Shown here: piece by piece, positions 47,001 to 56,500 of the stretch
Position numbering within the stretch: position 1 is the first letter of the stretch
Layout: the number at the start of each line of letters is the position of its first letter
Assembly: GCA_028285545.1 (NCBI GenBank)
Contig: JANQPA010000106.1
Location: 1 to 64,000, forward strand
Origin: Saprospiraceae bacterium
GTDB taxonomy: Bacteria; Bacteroidota; Bacteroidia; Chitinophagales; Saprospiraceae
Length of the DNA: 64,000 nt
Direction: 5' to 3'
Made by a program: the position numbers and the translations under genes
The notes under the pieces: model-generated
The model's database searches: none
What the model was told of the DNA's origin: nothing
The model's input: the letters and a program-made list of their open reading frames with translations, nothing else

Positions 47001-50000
47001 TATGTGGCTGATGTTTACCCAGACATTCCAGGTCAATTGGATAAACCTAGAACCCTTGATTTAACTGCCCTAACCAAAGATGATAGGAATGCACTGAGAA
47101 TTCCAAAACGGATTAACAAGTTTAGTCAAAATGCCACGGTTCTGCAATGGCGGGGACTTCCGTTTTTCTATGAGCAGCAGTTATTATTAATAGCACAGAC
47201 CTCTTCCACTGTGTCAAAAGTTAACTCAGTGGTCCAGAGTGATTTCCATTACCAGTCACCAGATCCACGGGCAATTTACGGCTTCTTTGATCCGGCCTCA
47301 TTGGTGAACCCCATAGATTCAAGTAATTCTATAGAAAATGCACGCCCATTAATTCTTTTGGAGGTCCAGCAATTATGGGATGCTCTAAGTCCCTTAGCTA
47401 AAGCACAATGGCCAGAAGAATCACCGGCGGAAGCTGCCGCCAATAAATGGCGCATTTCCGCCTTACCGGATTTAGAGGTTGTATATCAGATTGTTGAATT
47501 ATTTAGCGGAAACATTGAAGTTCAAACGGAATATTCTTTTGCCAAAAATGCAGAACAACCTGGATATGAATTAAAGACCCTTGGTAAAAGATATCTTACG
47601 GAAGCTGTACAAAATATCATTCCAGTTCGAGATCCTGCAAAGGATAAATTCTGGTTAAGTATCCCTATTAGTTTTGTACCTGTAGAGCAATCTCTCCCAC
47701 GAGAAATTGACATTCCAGATGACCTGAGGGATAAATTCCAACTGGAAATAAATCCGGATGCCGACCCCCCTGTTATACTCAGGGTCCTTAAGCCTATAAA
47801 TCCTGAAGAGGTATACCGCATATTATGGAGATTAGTTGAGGATTTGAATTCCCTCAAAATATTTTTAGACATCGATCCAAATACCGATGATCCTATCATT
47901 ATCAAGGATTTTGTGGACCAGTGGTATACACTTCGCTTGCTTGAGGATTTACCTGATTTTGACCTTATTGATAATACCCTGCGTTCTAAATTGGAATTTC
48001 CTTTCCAAACTAAAGAACAGGATATTCCTGAGCAAATTCGAGAAAAACTTTTAATCGAGCCAAATTTAGTTAGTTGGAAAGGAATGATGAATTTCCACGA
48101 ATTAGACGCTCTGGAATTCGTGAAAAAAGATATCCAACCCAAAGGACTTCGAAAAGGTATTGACGAATTAATTCAAGCGCTTAGGGAAGAACGAAGCTTG
48201 AAGGTCGCTTATCAATCTTTGGAAGATCCCTTCTACGATATACAAAAACCTGAAGGTTTTGAGATAGTAGTTAATAGGGGAACCGATAATGAAACAGATC
48301 GTCCGATTGCCATTTGGACCCTCACTATGGATGGTGCTTTTACTGAAGAAGATTTTACTTTCATCAGGGGATTGTCAAGCGAGCCAAATTTCCAGGAAGG
48401 AATGGATAGACTTATAAATTCCATCACTACCCGAGTAACCATTGAAGGTTCCGATGAGGATGAAATTAATGGAATTCAATTACCGGATGGCAAGCCTGAT
48501 AAACTCAGCTATAGTGCTCCGGATTTGGAATGGATCGGCCTTATGAGTGCAAATGAAGAAAGCATTTTACAGGAACTTGCCGCAGCACCTGAAACGCAGG
48601 AAATTCTTAAGCAGGCTATTATCGACCTAATAGCAGCAATCAAGGTAAATGTACCAAGTGCATTAAATGATTTTAATCAAAGTACAAACATCCAAATGCC
48701 ATATCCTTTATTTGACGGAAATCAATTGGCCAACTGTACCGGCATTGAAGCATTTAGTAGTATCAGCATTAATACTAGTCAGGGTGAATTGAGTATGGAA
48801 ATGGCTCCGTATACTGTTCTCACCAGAGCACAGATTATGCAGAGGGTAAGTTTATGTGTCCATCCTAACGATCCTATTATTGCATCTTTGGAAGCTATTC
48901 TTGATCTCTTGGATGAGGAGATTACCAGTAAAGATTATGATTCAGGGGTTCTGGCGCTCAGAATAAGACAAACACTGCTGGAGGTCGAAAGAGATCAGTT
49001 GCAGGAGGCTTTTTCAGCAGCCCAAGATAAAGCAACTGTCCAAAAACTTTATGAAGATCTTATTATCAAGGCAAATCTGGAAAAGCTTTTGAAGAAATAT
49101 ACGGTTGAAACTGTTCTTAGCAATGCTGCTGATATTAGCGATCCAATCTTAAATGGTATGGAAGCAGAGGAATCAGATGCTGTACAGATTAGTTTTCTTG
49201 GAAAGGACTTAGAAGGCCTTGATCAATTACAGGCAGATGAAGGTTTTAATACCGCTATCAACGAGATAGTAGAATTAATAAATAGTCACCAGATTCGCAT
49301 TCCTTTAGCTCGGCAAGTGGCCGATGAGCCTGATAAGCCACTTTCTAATTTTGAAGGTTTGTCGGTTAAAGTTTCTGAGGTAAGTGATTCATTTTTAGAC
49401 ATCTCGGGAGTAGAAATGGATGAAGAAAGTGGTTTTTATACAGCTTTTATTTTTAAAGGAGCCATTGATGCTTCAACCAGAACAGCTTTGTTAAACGCTG
49501 ATGTTCCTTTGGAATTGGAACTTGCCATTAGAAAGATGCTAGAGGAGGCCGACCGGCATTTTGTTCAACTTCTTTTGAATCCTGGTTTTGAATTTATCCC
49601 CGAAGAGATTCGTCGCAAATTTGAGGTGGTAGACAATGGAACGGATTATGTTTCCATCAATTGGAAGGGCAATATACTGGATGATGAAGAACAGGTCCTT
49701 AAAAATTGGCTCCTGGGGTTTCTAGGAAATGAAAATTTGCTGGATGCTCTTCTTGCTTCTCTTCAGGATTTAGGATCACTAGTTATTCCAATGGAACCTC
49801 TTATTCCTAATGAATTAGAAGATAAAATTCAACTAACAGATCGGGATTTAGCCTGGCTGAACCCTGCAGAAACAGATGTTGAATTTCTACAATCCTGGAA
49901 AGAAAACGAAACGACTACGGAACCCATCAAAATGGCAATCGACGCAGGTTTAGACTCTTTCAATAATAATCCTGATCAATCGATTATAGTGGTTAGTTTA

Positions 50001-50513
50001 CCAGAAAAAATAAGTATCCGACCACGACAAGAAGATCTCCCGGGTGAATTAAAAGAGGTATTGGAACTTACTGGTACCTCACTGGTATGGAAGAGTTTAG
50101 TAAATACCCGAAGTCAAATGGATTTGCTGCGAGACATTGGCCAGATTGGCGATGAAGCATTTTTACAATCTATTCATGTATTGGAAGAGGCAATATCAGA
50201 GATCCTGGTAAGCCTTTCACTTGATCCCGTGATTTCTATTAGGCCTTCCAATCAAGATCTTCCAGAAGAATTACAAGATAAGTTATCCTTTGGTAATCAA
50301 TTACTTCGGGTTTATGGCCCTCTGACTTTTGAACAGGGGCGTCTGCTAAATTCCCAATTCGAAAACCCACTTGACCGACAAAATATTCAAGCCTTTTATA
50401 ATGCAAGTGTACGGACCATTTTGCAAAACAAGGATATTCGAATTAGGAGTCGTAGAGGTGCTGCTGCCCCTAGCAATTTGGACCCACTGGAATTCAAAAA
50501 GCTTGAGGAGTGA
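38079..50513 (+). CDS. Giant beta-rich protein of unknown function, 4144 aa
   Basis: No signal peptide (MSNKTFLPINYLFPWPENAF). Residues about 1-1430 are a very long run of alternating-hydrophobic beta strands, such as ISVEIGENGFNITSDGLSNF, ending in a glycine-rich stretch IKIKLGFVKIKISISFSLN; this loosely resembles DUF6603-type giant proteins. Residues about 1800-1960 and 1980-2150 look like fibronectin-III-like modules (AITWDLMWDN...CSNC, IELNWNEPIAF). The last 900 residues carry diverged tandem repeats of about 70-76 residues, of the form (I/L)P.EL.DKL.....L.W.G.L (clearest at about 3838, 3908, 3983 and 4057). The protein could be a filament, scaffold or adhesin; no enzyme motif was found. 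It lies 12 nt after the GH24-beta-helix gene. Confidence 0.75.
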   Translation: MSNKTFLPINYLFPWPENAFPLLGHTLEDLYQNVGVNPDFQEEELSNGTNEISVEIAISKAFQFGYGFLPGLELIIGKDDELLTFNAKLSLKKDVDIHLDNFDIRLRFPKEWVVPVTLENGQFVEIKDENGDVVPYEISLENISVEIGENGFNITSDGLSNFDFPLFKIGEFDFFGEVKDASFNFDGIGQKPDGVNEFWKGIFFKKVKLFIPTLIEKPLELTDFGIGTGGFSGLASANFPISFSSDKTPKFSGPLSTKLLGLEGAISKIDVKFENSIPRGIEIASQLYIPYFDEPLGLLIGWTENDFNFKISGFDTFYIDDKCIAFKWTANDLGALASRFVPGILDNLKGKDIDSTFRLLRGDSNQIQEVRLDVDLNNQSGGQTFDFDIPGLKFEVPKQLQLSLVLQNESSNGILPHNAFLIARLQKDQEIKITSDFAWTREEDREIQNDASDEAPADPLMAFTLTAKNEVDLSLIKMDLKDPGLPTFLRQTQKLPELTFPATPDGDVSETLCKEIIISDNSISGNDFGADFDLDLEKLELPFLRNNPSEADSGSDVGNGGIPDISQFLRVSKPDEGVQISLDEAQIKCPLDLVLNIGPFEFSSGITLGFNWEKFAFEVDHNGGIDLYLDMEEVPKEELFGLDWTFRGKKVVINEGQSNQQTKYHFFTLVTKNYHYQVTQANGAVIELAFTKASKEPIVFAVSDFVLSSKGINLTAEVTNRPARLNGIDTKFTFSGTRFQIIENKIKDFTLSGSGPLPPDLVGEAMADVSLQFAQRDGALTLIAGGAQLRGNKLLDAKNTRFQFKIDAIGLKFVNDGKFHLFFTLTGSAAFVPITSDDQDWALAPLSKIKIDFIECPLTGDASVLFKHIKFEVELPKKVSFNFLGCFEMELRGIGFIPQADPFNGDASMLLNGQVLFAKGGFDTKSAKVDFHGLYIGIPSKGEFVPRIHLQRLAVDIKFGDAFSLHGVVSYLDDTEINGFMGEGSVDIKGLPTLAATFSFVRVRRDENSAWLRAWFLYLEVRKISLQIPVINLYLREVGLGFGYRYTITSIKAADNTNDVGELLKNLRKLSRTQGNLSQLDSWAVDLEDPGQDPRWTIVFRAMISQTSASSPLRYNDSKEKNLPCTFLFDAVIAFRSDLTFFMAVRVWLNTNYNDFITDSRFKSRPLLSGFVLLSVRQKRFLASIASNPDGLIGDHPPFPSFIKEAISNSQFSITLLIEPGLFHYEMGWPNMLRYKQKVSKLLEVEIRAGFIFRVSKREMVIGQSLVARGRLKLEQSLDLGIVGVRVFAIANVAYGARFIGVIGFADPKNDTAFYAAIGLEIRVRFAVNFWIKIKLGFVKIKISISFSLNIGFTASLEVGITASDLVGLRGRATISVGALGKSIRLGIKVGINEGAVNDAIAKTERFLKIGLEATDVEPVPGTEAANRMLPSFKALTTDLSNTLPIQAPPYNIFVVREKIGGFYYFVLLPKGENGDIEETGFLPVPPDMDTDPNAPEFRDFTLKIPELASNSFHIEQFVPDYEYKEPNGFPEDEGNYMSAGGFAQISPEINSGVLTDTLSWRAHWDKQILEKESVENVEPADDLEQQDAQAELDHFVKLRGFLENAFLKVTGNEGDENTLFDPKPLFSKKQKVEDERVYNPSDNAFEAAVKGAVEQFRGSPYFKRDPNVEYDRILGDAFDDNTSIYGTPTIDENGTPNPVKLENEQVDQLRGLIIHDLVSDLKKYASLIENNEEGEDVFDFTHRSIAFQMGLVFRIKVDDGEELPDWLAETSSGLTIKQREGQTENKPNSEEKTVDTFNIKMTDYQVNPPQFQRIRQYTDANTIAITWDLMWDNIPDEKCSNCQADPEHHLQHYQVKRRTIDNSEPELVYTVKNAEVLSLDGDVLQALQPRFKIVDHFNFESLEAQANLPEEGRTYLYTITPVDFNEHMGRSLTVVATRFPNIPPQVPVESELVVNYQLPVSEYIDPVQSLSTNKIDQENNKIKIIRPSKIELNWNEPIAFKEGPNVPVETYRLIFRRDDVLPLGNYGLDAATQGPRNKKLPTSNARPLPTDVKINIDSQNIDKSPEGANNNRARKAIIPLETLQEAGILPPDDNPEWRPEAWKIFIQTESLNKVPSALVPVSLILSFEPGSEDNTSGIEERRPELLEFLPRPLFFELLPPEDSKARHGMAHFPMLKAMDTELSPEVLRGQYIFKLEEDSSSLDAILHRVHPAGIRAIRFRWNQGPSSKPNYPLNLNAGYEILQLDTDAYSTDTFENKEELARAVSNIQEVRMVPADDLLLIPGDTLNTIQWEAWYPSTMQRLRTDAGQSDKVEGSETPFGPWYSWRDSMLIWPKWPDLENALVQQPDTYYHPLLEGIADYLEALEEGGTGQLYTVDKQIPPPIQPIDEKQFLISTATEADPYGWGVLQRFGLTTTLSVRLAETGELIEGKNLMDLIKEALNQILQLKDNPGNLDHLQDRMDLSKLKELDLDALLPHLHIEHLFQQGKSVQFEELNPADDSLLGIVQISLRPIIKQRYQYTRVAISGASNQAVKFTLEGSLRCTMINQADTAAGETQLEPNEDKLIKGNINLPVNGKTSLLYRCKSSDRSSKVDLSLLVVLLSEYADEELEKIREQLPIIATHEKTSIELMEVDGKNSLVIQIEDIFAEGEKILDLSELLAYLKGKDKDLAAFKVISTGILQPTDERSTYFSVPDLTSDFLGTGLEGKQWQLFKRYAESSNSLNEEEPQISIPDDQEDLTAYLPNFLIWSHRFFDHTSFIETNKLLASVDPATGPWLVTAYPRASTPAFASPDSGGRIKYDHLIEDQYAHNYRFYIRPNGRYDLLWESLRQSPAFNPKPEGAAIQTFNLAKATPAEDKVNEEGNEDENIGGLDVVLDRIKAVSTPVILNSGRLDEESTPAKPAEPGQYWEVIIAQHPEQALMERNTTLYRQLSFRQVAFSLLRRINSQLLAYPGFFEVYFSENLSAELKELSLDYVADVYPDIPGQLDKPRTLDLTALTKDDRNALRIPKRINKFSQNATVLQWRGLPFFYEQQLLLIAQTSSTVSKVNSVVQSDFHYQSPDPRAIYGFFDPASLVNPIDSSNSIENARPLILLEVQQLWDALSPLAKAQWPEESPAEAAANKWRISALPDLEVVYQIVELFSGNIEVQTEYSFAKNAEQPGYELKTLGKRYLTEAVQNIIPVRDPAKDKFWLSIPISFVPVEQSLPREIDIPDDLRDKFQLEINPDADPPVILRVLKPINPEEVYRILWRLVEDLNSLKIFLDIDPNTDDPIIIKDFVDQWYTLRLLEDLPDFDLIDNTLRSKLEFPFQTKEQDIPEQIREKLLIEPNLVSWKGMMNFHELDALEFVKKDIQPKGLRKGIDELIQALREERSLKVAYQSLEDPFYDIQKPEGFEIVVNRGTDNETDRPIAIWTLTMDGAFTEEDFTFIRGLSSEPNFQEGMDRLINSITTRVTIEGSDEDEINGIQLPDGKPDKLSYSAPDLEWIGLMSANEESILQELAAAPETQEILKQAIIDLIAAIKVNVPSALNDFNQSTNIQMPYPLFDGNQLANCTGIEAFSSISINTSQGELSMEMAPYTVLTRAQIMQRVSLCVHPNDPIIASLEAILDLLDEEITSKDYDSGVLALRIRQTLLEVERDQLQEAFSAAQDKATVQKLYEDLIIKANLEKLLKKYTVETVLSNAADISDPILNGMEAEESDAVQISFLGKDLEGLDQLQADEGFNTAINEIVELINSHQIRIPLARQVADEPDKPLSNFEGLSVKVSEVSDSFLDISGVEMDEESGFYTAFIFKGAIDASTRTALLNADVPLELELAIRKMLEEADRHFVQLLLNPGFEFIPEEIRRKFEVVDNGTDYVSINWKGNILDDEEQVLKNWLLGFLGNENLLDALLASLQDLGSLVIPMEPLIPNELEDKIQLTDRDLAWLNPAETDVEFLQSWKENETTTEPIKMAIDAGLDSFNNNPDQSIIVVSLPEKISIRPRQEDLPGELKEVLELTGTSLVWKSLVNTRSQMDLLRDIGQIGDEAFLQSIHVLEEAISEILVSLSLDPVISIRPSNQDLPEELQDKLSFGNQLLRVYGPLTFEQGRLLNSQFENPLDRQNIQAFYNASVRTILQNKDIRIRSRRGAAAPSNLDPLEFKKLEE

Positions 50514-50571
50514 TTTTACTGGAACCTGTTTTTTTAAACATGATTAAACGTCAGTTTTAATTTAACTCAAC

Positions 50572-53500
50572 ATGGGAAATAACTCAAATTCAATAATAAT
50601 AAATGGGCCATTTTGGGATGCACAGGCCACTATTGTTAAGGTCTTAAATCCTGTTTCGACCTCACCAATTACCTTATTTGGAGAAAATTTTAATACTTAT
50701 AATAAGGGGCAGTCACCTGAAAATTGGAGAGAAACGGGAGATCTTATCAATGCAACTTTTGCCGACCAAAAATTTAAGATAGATGATTTGTCAGATGATT
50801 TGGTTCTGCGAACTGCTAACCAGACTCAAAGTAAATTTCATTCACATGTGGATACCATCTCCTCCAGAGACTGGACAAATTATCAATTTAGAGGGCAATT
50901 CAGGAATACCAATGTTAATGGGAAAGTTGGAGTTACTTTTTTGAGCCAGTTTAGAGTGAATGGAAGCAATGCCTACTATCGACTGTCTAACGAGGGGGAA
51001 GATCAAACCTTGGTTTTACAAAAAAGAGTAGAAGGACAGGAAGCTGTTATTGTTCAATCTTTTAATCTGGCAATGCCTCTTAAAAAATTTGTTGACTTCG
51101 AAGTCACCACGGAAGATACGGGCAACCTTACCAAAATTACAGTTAAGGTGAATATCGGTAACCAGGAAGAAATCATTGTCTTTGAAGATGCTGATAACAA
51201 TCGCCTTATTTCCGGAACGGTAGGAATATATGCCGATGGGACTGGAATGAAACAGTTTGATGGATTTGTAGTTAAGGGTCTTGGAGCTGTAGATTATTCG
51301 GCAATTAAAGGTTTGTTTATTGACTATCCTCCAGCTTTTGTGGAAGAAGAGGAAAATATTATTCTCATTCCTGGAACACAAATTGTTGTCTGCAAAGTTC
51401 ATAGTGCTGCCATTAGTTTGTTTGGTGAGGGAAGTGTTTTACTTGAATGGGAAAGCCCTGCAAGCAGTTCGGCAGAAATCCCTAATTATGATGCTCAACA
51501 ATTGAAAGAAGAAGTTGCTAAAGGCAAGCTAAGTTTGCTGGCTTTACGCAATATGTCAGGAGGTGACATGCCTACTTTCAGATGTTTGAATGGATATATT
51601 AATTTGAATTTTCTTGAAGCCAAAGATAATGCGGAAAACAGATTATATGAAGAATTAAGACTAAGTAAGGCAGACCCTGGACTCCGATCTGGAATGTCAA
51701 ATTTGCCAGGTACTATCTCCTTAAATGCAAGTGGTATTTCTTTATTCGGAGCTATAGAATTACCATGGGTTTTGAATCCTGTGCGGGAACATCCGGCCTA
51801 TTTTCTACTGGTGAAAACATTTGCAAAAAACAACTCGGATTTGAAATATCGATTGTTGCTGCAAAAAGAGCGGTTCACCAAAGAGGAAGAGTTGCTTTGG
51901 ATTGATGCCTGGCAGGAATTTGCTGCTGCGGTTAATCCCAAATTCCCGCAACTCCCCATAAAAAAAGTGCCAGCACAGCCTAGTAGTCCTTCCTGGCTTA
52001 CCTTTGAAGTCTCGGATATCTTTAATATTCCCAGTCTTTTTTGGCTATTAGAACTTGAAACCACCAATTCTTTAACAGAGCCAACCTTAAATTTTGATAA
52101 GGGGACAGTTAGCATATTTTTAACAGATCAAAGACTTTATGATGAAGAAAATGCTCCAGATGCAGTAGCAAAAATATTGCCGGATCAGCTTAAGGTGCTT
52201 AAGGTATCTGATGCTACTTCCAGCAAATTGGAAATTATTATTAATCCTTCTGTGGATGGGAATTCGCTAGAAGATGATAATATGTTGAGTGTAATTTATT
52301 CTGCACAACATTTAAACAACACTGAATGGGATGAAACTTTTAAGGCCCAAAACCTTAGATTAGCCTATGATGCAGTAGAAACACCCCGAAGATTAAGAAT
52401 GCATCAGGATCTGCTCACTCCAGCATGGAATGGATCATTTAATGACGAAAATAAAGCCAGCGAGCCTTTAGACCAGCCCATAATTTGGGGCGGGGTACCC
52501 TTAGAGGATGGTTGGTGTCAGCTTCCTGTTTTTAACTTAACGGAACAGATTTATATTGATATTGGACTAAGTAATGATATTGACTCTACCTCTCAGCAAC
52601 AAGTGGATAGTAAGTTTCAAGGAGCCGTATCCTATACCAATCTTGAAGTTCTAGCTCAGCCGGAAGGAGAACTAAAGGAAAACAATTGGGATTTTAATAT
52701 TCTCAATACTGAACAATTATTTGGTAAAATTAGCCTAGAGTCAAATGACTTAGATAAATTGGAACTAAAAAGTATTAACCTGGTACTCAAAGATCCGGAA
52801 GTATCATTGAATGGATTTGTTTGGATGAGTACTCAGAAACCTTCAGTTAACAATGCTCTTCCTAATTTTGATAACTGGATAAATGCCTTGTTTCCAATAA
52901 ATTTGAAGAGTATTTCTGAAAAATTGATTTTCCCACCTTTATTATTCTTTGAATTTGAAGAGCTCAATTTTAAACTGCCCTTAGGCTTGGATGAAGAACA
53001 AGGTCTTCATGCAGTTTTGGACAATTGGAATGTTCGCTACCAGGCGGATGAACCTAAGGTGAAACAGTTGATGGACGCTAACTTACTGTCCGAAAATATT
53101 CTTTTGGATAACCTTCCATTGATTTGGATTCATCATCCTGTATTACCAGCTATCCAGGCATTGCCTTTGACCCAATCTTCCGAGCCCCCCAATTTCCCAA
53201 GTACAAGCCGGCAATTGGCGCCCTTCAGCTTCAAGCGTGTTGAATCTAATGGAGCCTTCTTTCCAGACAATTGGAATTTCGCCTCAGTAGGAGGAGCAAA
53301 AACCTGGTTAAATGCGGTTGGTGACTTAGTAGCCAACAAAGAATGGGAGAGCCTGGAGGATATTCCAATGGTTTCATTGAGTATTCCTGGGTTGATTTTC
53401 GATCCAAAACTGGGACTTTCTGAGCCTGCTTCTTATTATCAACAATTGAGGGTGCAATACAGACTAGACCTACCCTATACCGATGAAATTAATGCCTTGG

Positions 53501-56500
53501 CCCAGCTTCCTAAGGAACCAAAGAGGGATGATGAAATCACTCCTCTTCCTGATGATCCTCCTATTGAGCCACCCCTGCCACTTGATCGAAGCTCTTTTTT
53601 AGAGCACTGGCAGCGACTAAGTAATCTGGCCAATCTGGCCAGTGTAGATGCAGTTGAAACTTTACAGGAAGAGAACGGTGAGGTCAGCGTCCAAAATTTA
53701 ATTGAACCCTTGATCTGGCCTATCAACCTGACAGCTGCTCTTAATCAATATCCAGGGGCATTGCATTTACAAGATTTGTTATCAGGAGAATCAGTTTCAT
53801 TGGAAAAATTAGCTGCTCTTAAAGGAATTTCCGGTCGGTTTTCAAAAAAAGAAGATAATAAAATTGAGTTGACCAATACTGGAGATCATTTAATAGAGGT
53901 GGAAGCGAATAGTATGCTTAACTGGCGCAGTGAAGATGGTAAAAGCTTTAGAGATCAAAGAGGGCTTTATCGATCACAGGTAGAAAAACAAAACATTCCT
54001 AATCTATTATTTCAAACACAGGTAAGCCTGAATGAAAATGGAACTACATATAATATATCCAGTTTGTTCTCAGGTCTGGAAATGAAAATTTCCGAGGAGC
54101 AGGAATGGCTTTTCTGGTTTAAGGATGTGCCCCTTAAGATAAAAGGTAACAGCGAAATATTTCAGGCTTCTGGAGATGATGCTTTTATCAGATCAACCAT
54201 ATCAAAAGATAAAGACATAAATGACCCAGAAGGATTGTCTAAGAGTTATAATTTCCTTCAAGGATATGAATGGAGGCTTAAAGGACAAGGGGATACTGGC
54301 ACAGAAATAGGGTATTTACCCTTACTAAACCTGCATTTTTATCCATTATCCTTAGACGAAGTACAATTCAAAGAAAAATTACTTGAAAAGGTGGTAGTGG
54401 TCGGCCGCCTTCAATTGCCTAATGTAAGTAATACTGAACAAGATACCCTTAACAATACGGTCAGAGTAACGTTTTCAAATCTCAATGGTACAATGGTGTT
54501 AAGCCAGGTTGCTCCCTATTTTGATGAAGTTCCAATAGAGTGGCCTCTTGAAGTAGATGAAAGTAAAAGCCAGGGGGAAATACCCCGTTTATGCTGGTCA
54601 TCACTAATCTTGCATAAAACCGATTCCATTCCCACCCATTTTGAATTGGTAGCTCCTATTGCTAAATTATTATTATTTGAAACGGAGTGGAAAATCCAAT
54701 TAGAAAATATTGATTTAAGCTCCGGTTTGTTAGAGGAAAAATCCATTAATCTATCCGAAGACCTGCCCCAGGATATCATTGCAGATGCCTATACTTTAGC
54801 ACTGGATTTGGAAAATAATTTTCGACATCGTTTTGATCTCTTTTTTAACATAAGACTAGGGGATCAGAAAAGAGCCAATTTTAGTGCTCGCATAATCTTT
54901 CACATTGTTTCTGAAGAGGAAGAGTTTATCAGTCTGGATGAAGCTAAATTATTTGATTTATTGCCCCTGGAATTTGTCCCACCAGGAGGGGCCGCCTGTG
55001 AAGGCCGACAGGAGGAGGAAGATATAGAAGAAGGACAGAGTAAATTGACGGTTCACTATGCTAATTTAAGCCTGCAATTTAACTGGGCTAATATTTCAAC
55101 GGATCAGGAGGAAACAATTTATTTTCTGCCGGGAATACCACTCAATACCCAATCCCAGATCTGTAACCCTGGAATTGCTACCCTAAGTTTTAAGCCTGGT
55201 AAAATTATCAATGGGATTCCTGAGCTTATAATTCAATCCGGATATTTAGAGGCTGTCTTCAGCACAGGCTGGAATGGTTTTTTGCAAAGTAATGCAGTTA
55301 TGACAAAAAGCATGGTATTTGATGCTACTGCAGGAGAAGTAACTATTGGATTTAATTCCGAATTCCTTACAAATCGCTGGCTAGACAAAGTGTTGCTTAA
55401 TGGTTATCTCGAAGTAAAAAACCTGATCTCCTGGCCCTTTAATCTTAACCATGATCCAACTACACAGACCCTTCTCGTTCCCTCTGCCTCGGATCCTAGC
55501 CCTGGTGATTTGGTTCATTTAAGGCATAGTATTCGCATTCTATTGAATCAGCATCAATTATCCTCTGATATTCTGGCCGTATCCGAATTAGAGGAAAATA
55601 GCGATTGTATATTTCATTTATCAGAAGAAAAGACATGGCAGTTTCTGGCTGTTGCAGAACATCAAATTGTAAAAATTGATCCCAGTAGTATCATCAATGA
55701 ATCAGAAGAGCAGATGAAGGAAGAATTTCGATGGACTGTTCAGCAGGAAATTAGATGGATACCCAAGAAAAGGTACAAGCATTTTATTAACTTCTTATCA
55801 GGAAAAGAATTGTCGGCCGATGATTTAAGTGATGTTATAGAAAGTGATGAAGTATTTATCGATGAAGAATCTGATGAGGCCATCATAAGAGGTAGAATCA
55901 TAAATGATCTGAATCAAGGAATTCCAAATGTGAGAGTTCAATTGTACATCAAGTTAGGGCTTAATTTGGTGGCTTTAAGTGGTGTTCCCTTTACCACCAC
56001 TCAGGATGACGGCAGTTTTGAATTTATAGGAGTACCTAAACAGGAAATTCTTAGGTCTGATGACGGCCAAGTCTTTTTTAAGGTGTGGCGGCCTGGGGTT
56101 GAGGATTTTATTCTGCCACAGGATTCTCCTGCCTGGAATTTGGAAATGCAATCACAAATTATATTGTTGAATATAGATTTTGAGGCAAGACAGGCTAATT
56201 ATTTATCTATGCCTCTTTGTGAATTGCTCTCGGAGGCACTGGATTATACAGATGACCATACCATTATTGTTGAAGCTTCATCTCCATTTTGGCTTAGGGC
56301 CGAACCCATCGGTACTCAGAATTTTACCAATATTCAGTTTTTACCCAATGGAATCCAATCTGCCATCTTGTCTTCTCCAGAAGACTACCTTGCTTCCGAT
56401 CCCCAAGATCCCAAATGGCAATTATTGTGTATGCCATTTATTGGACGATTGCAAAGAAACCTGGATGCTTACACCAATTTAGAACCCGAAAATGTTGATT

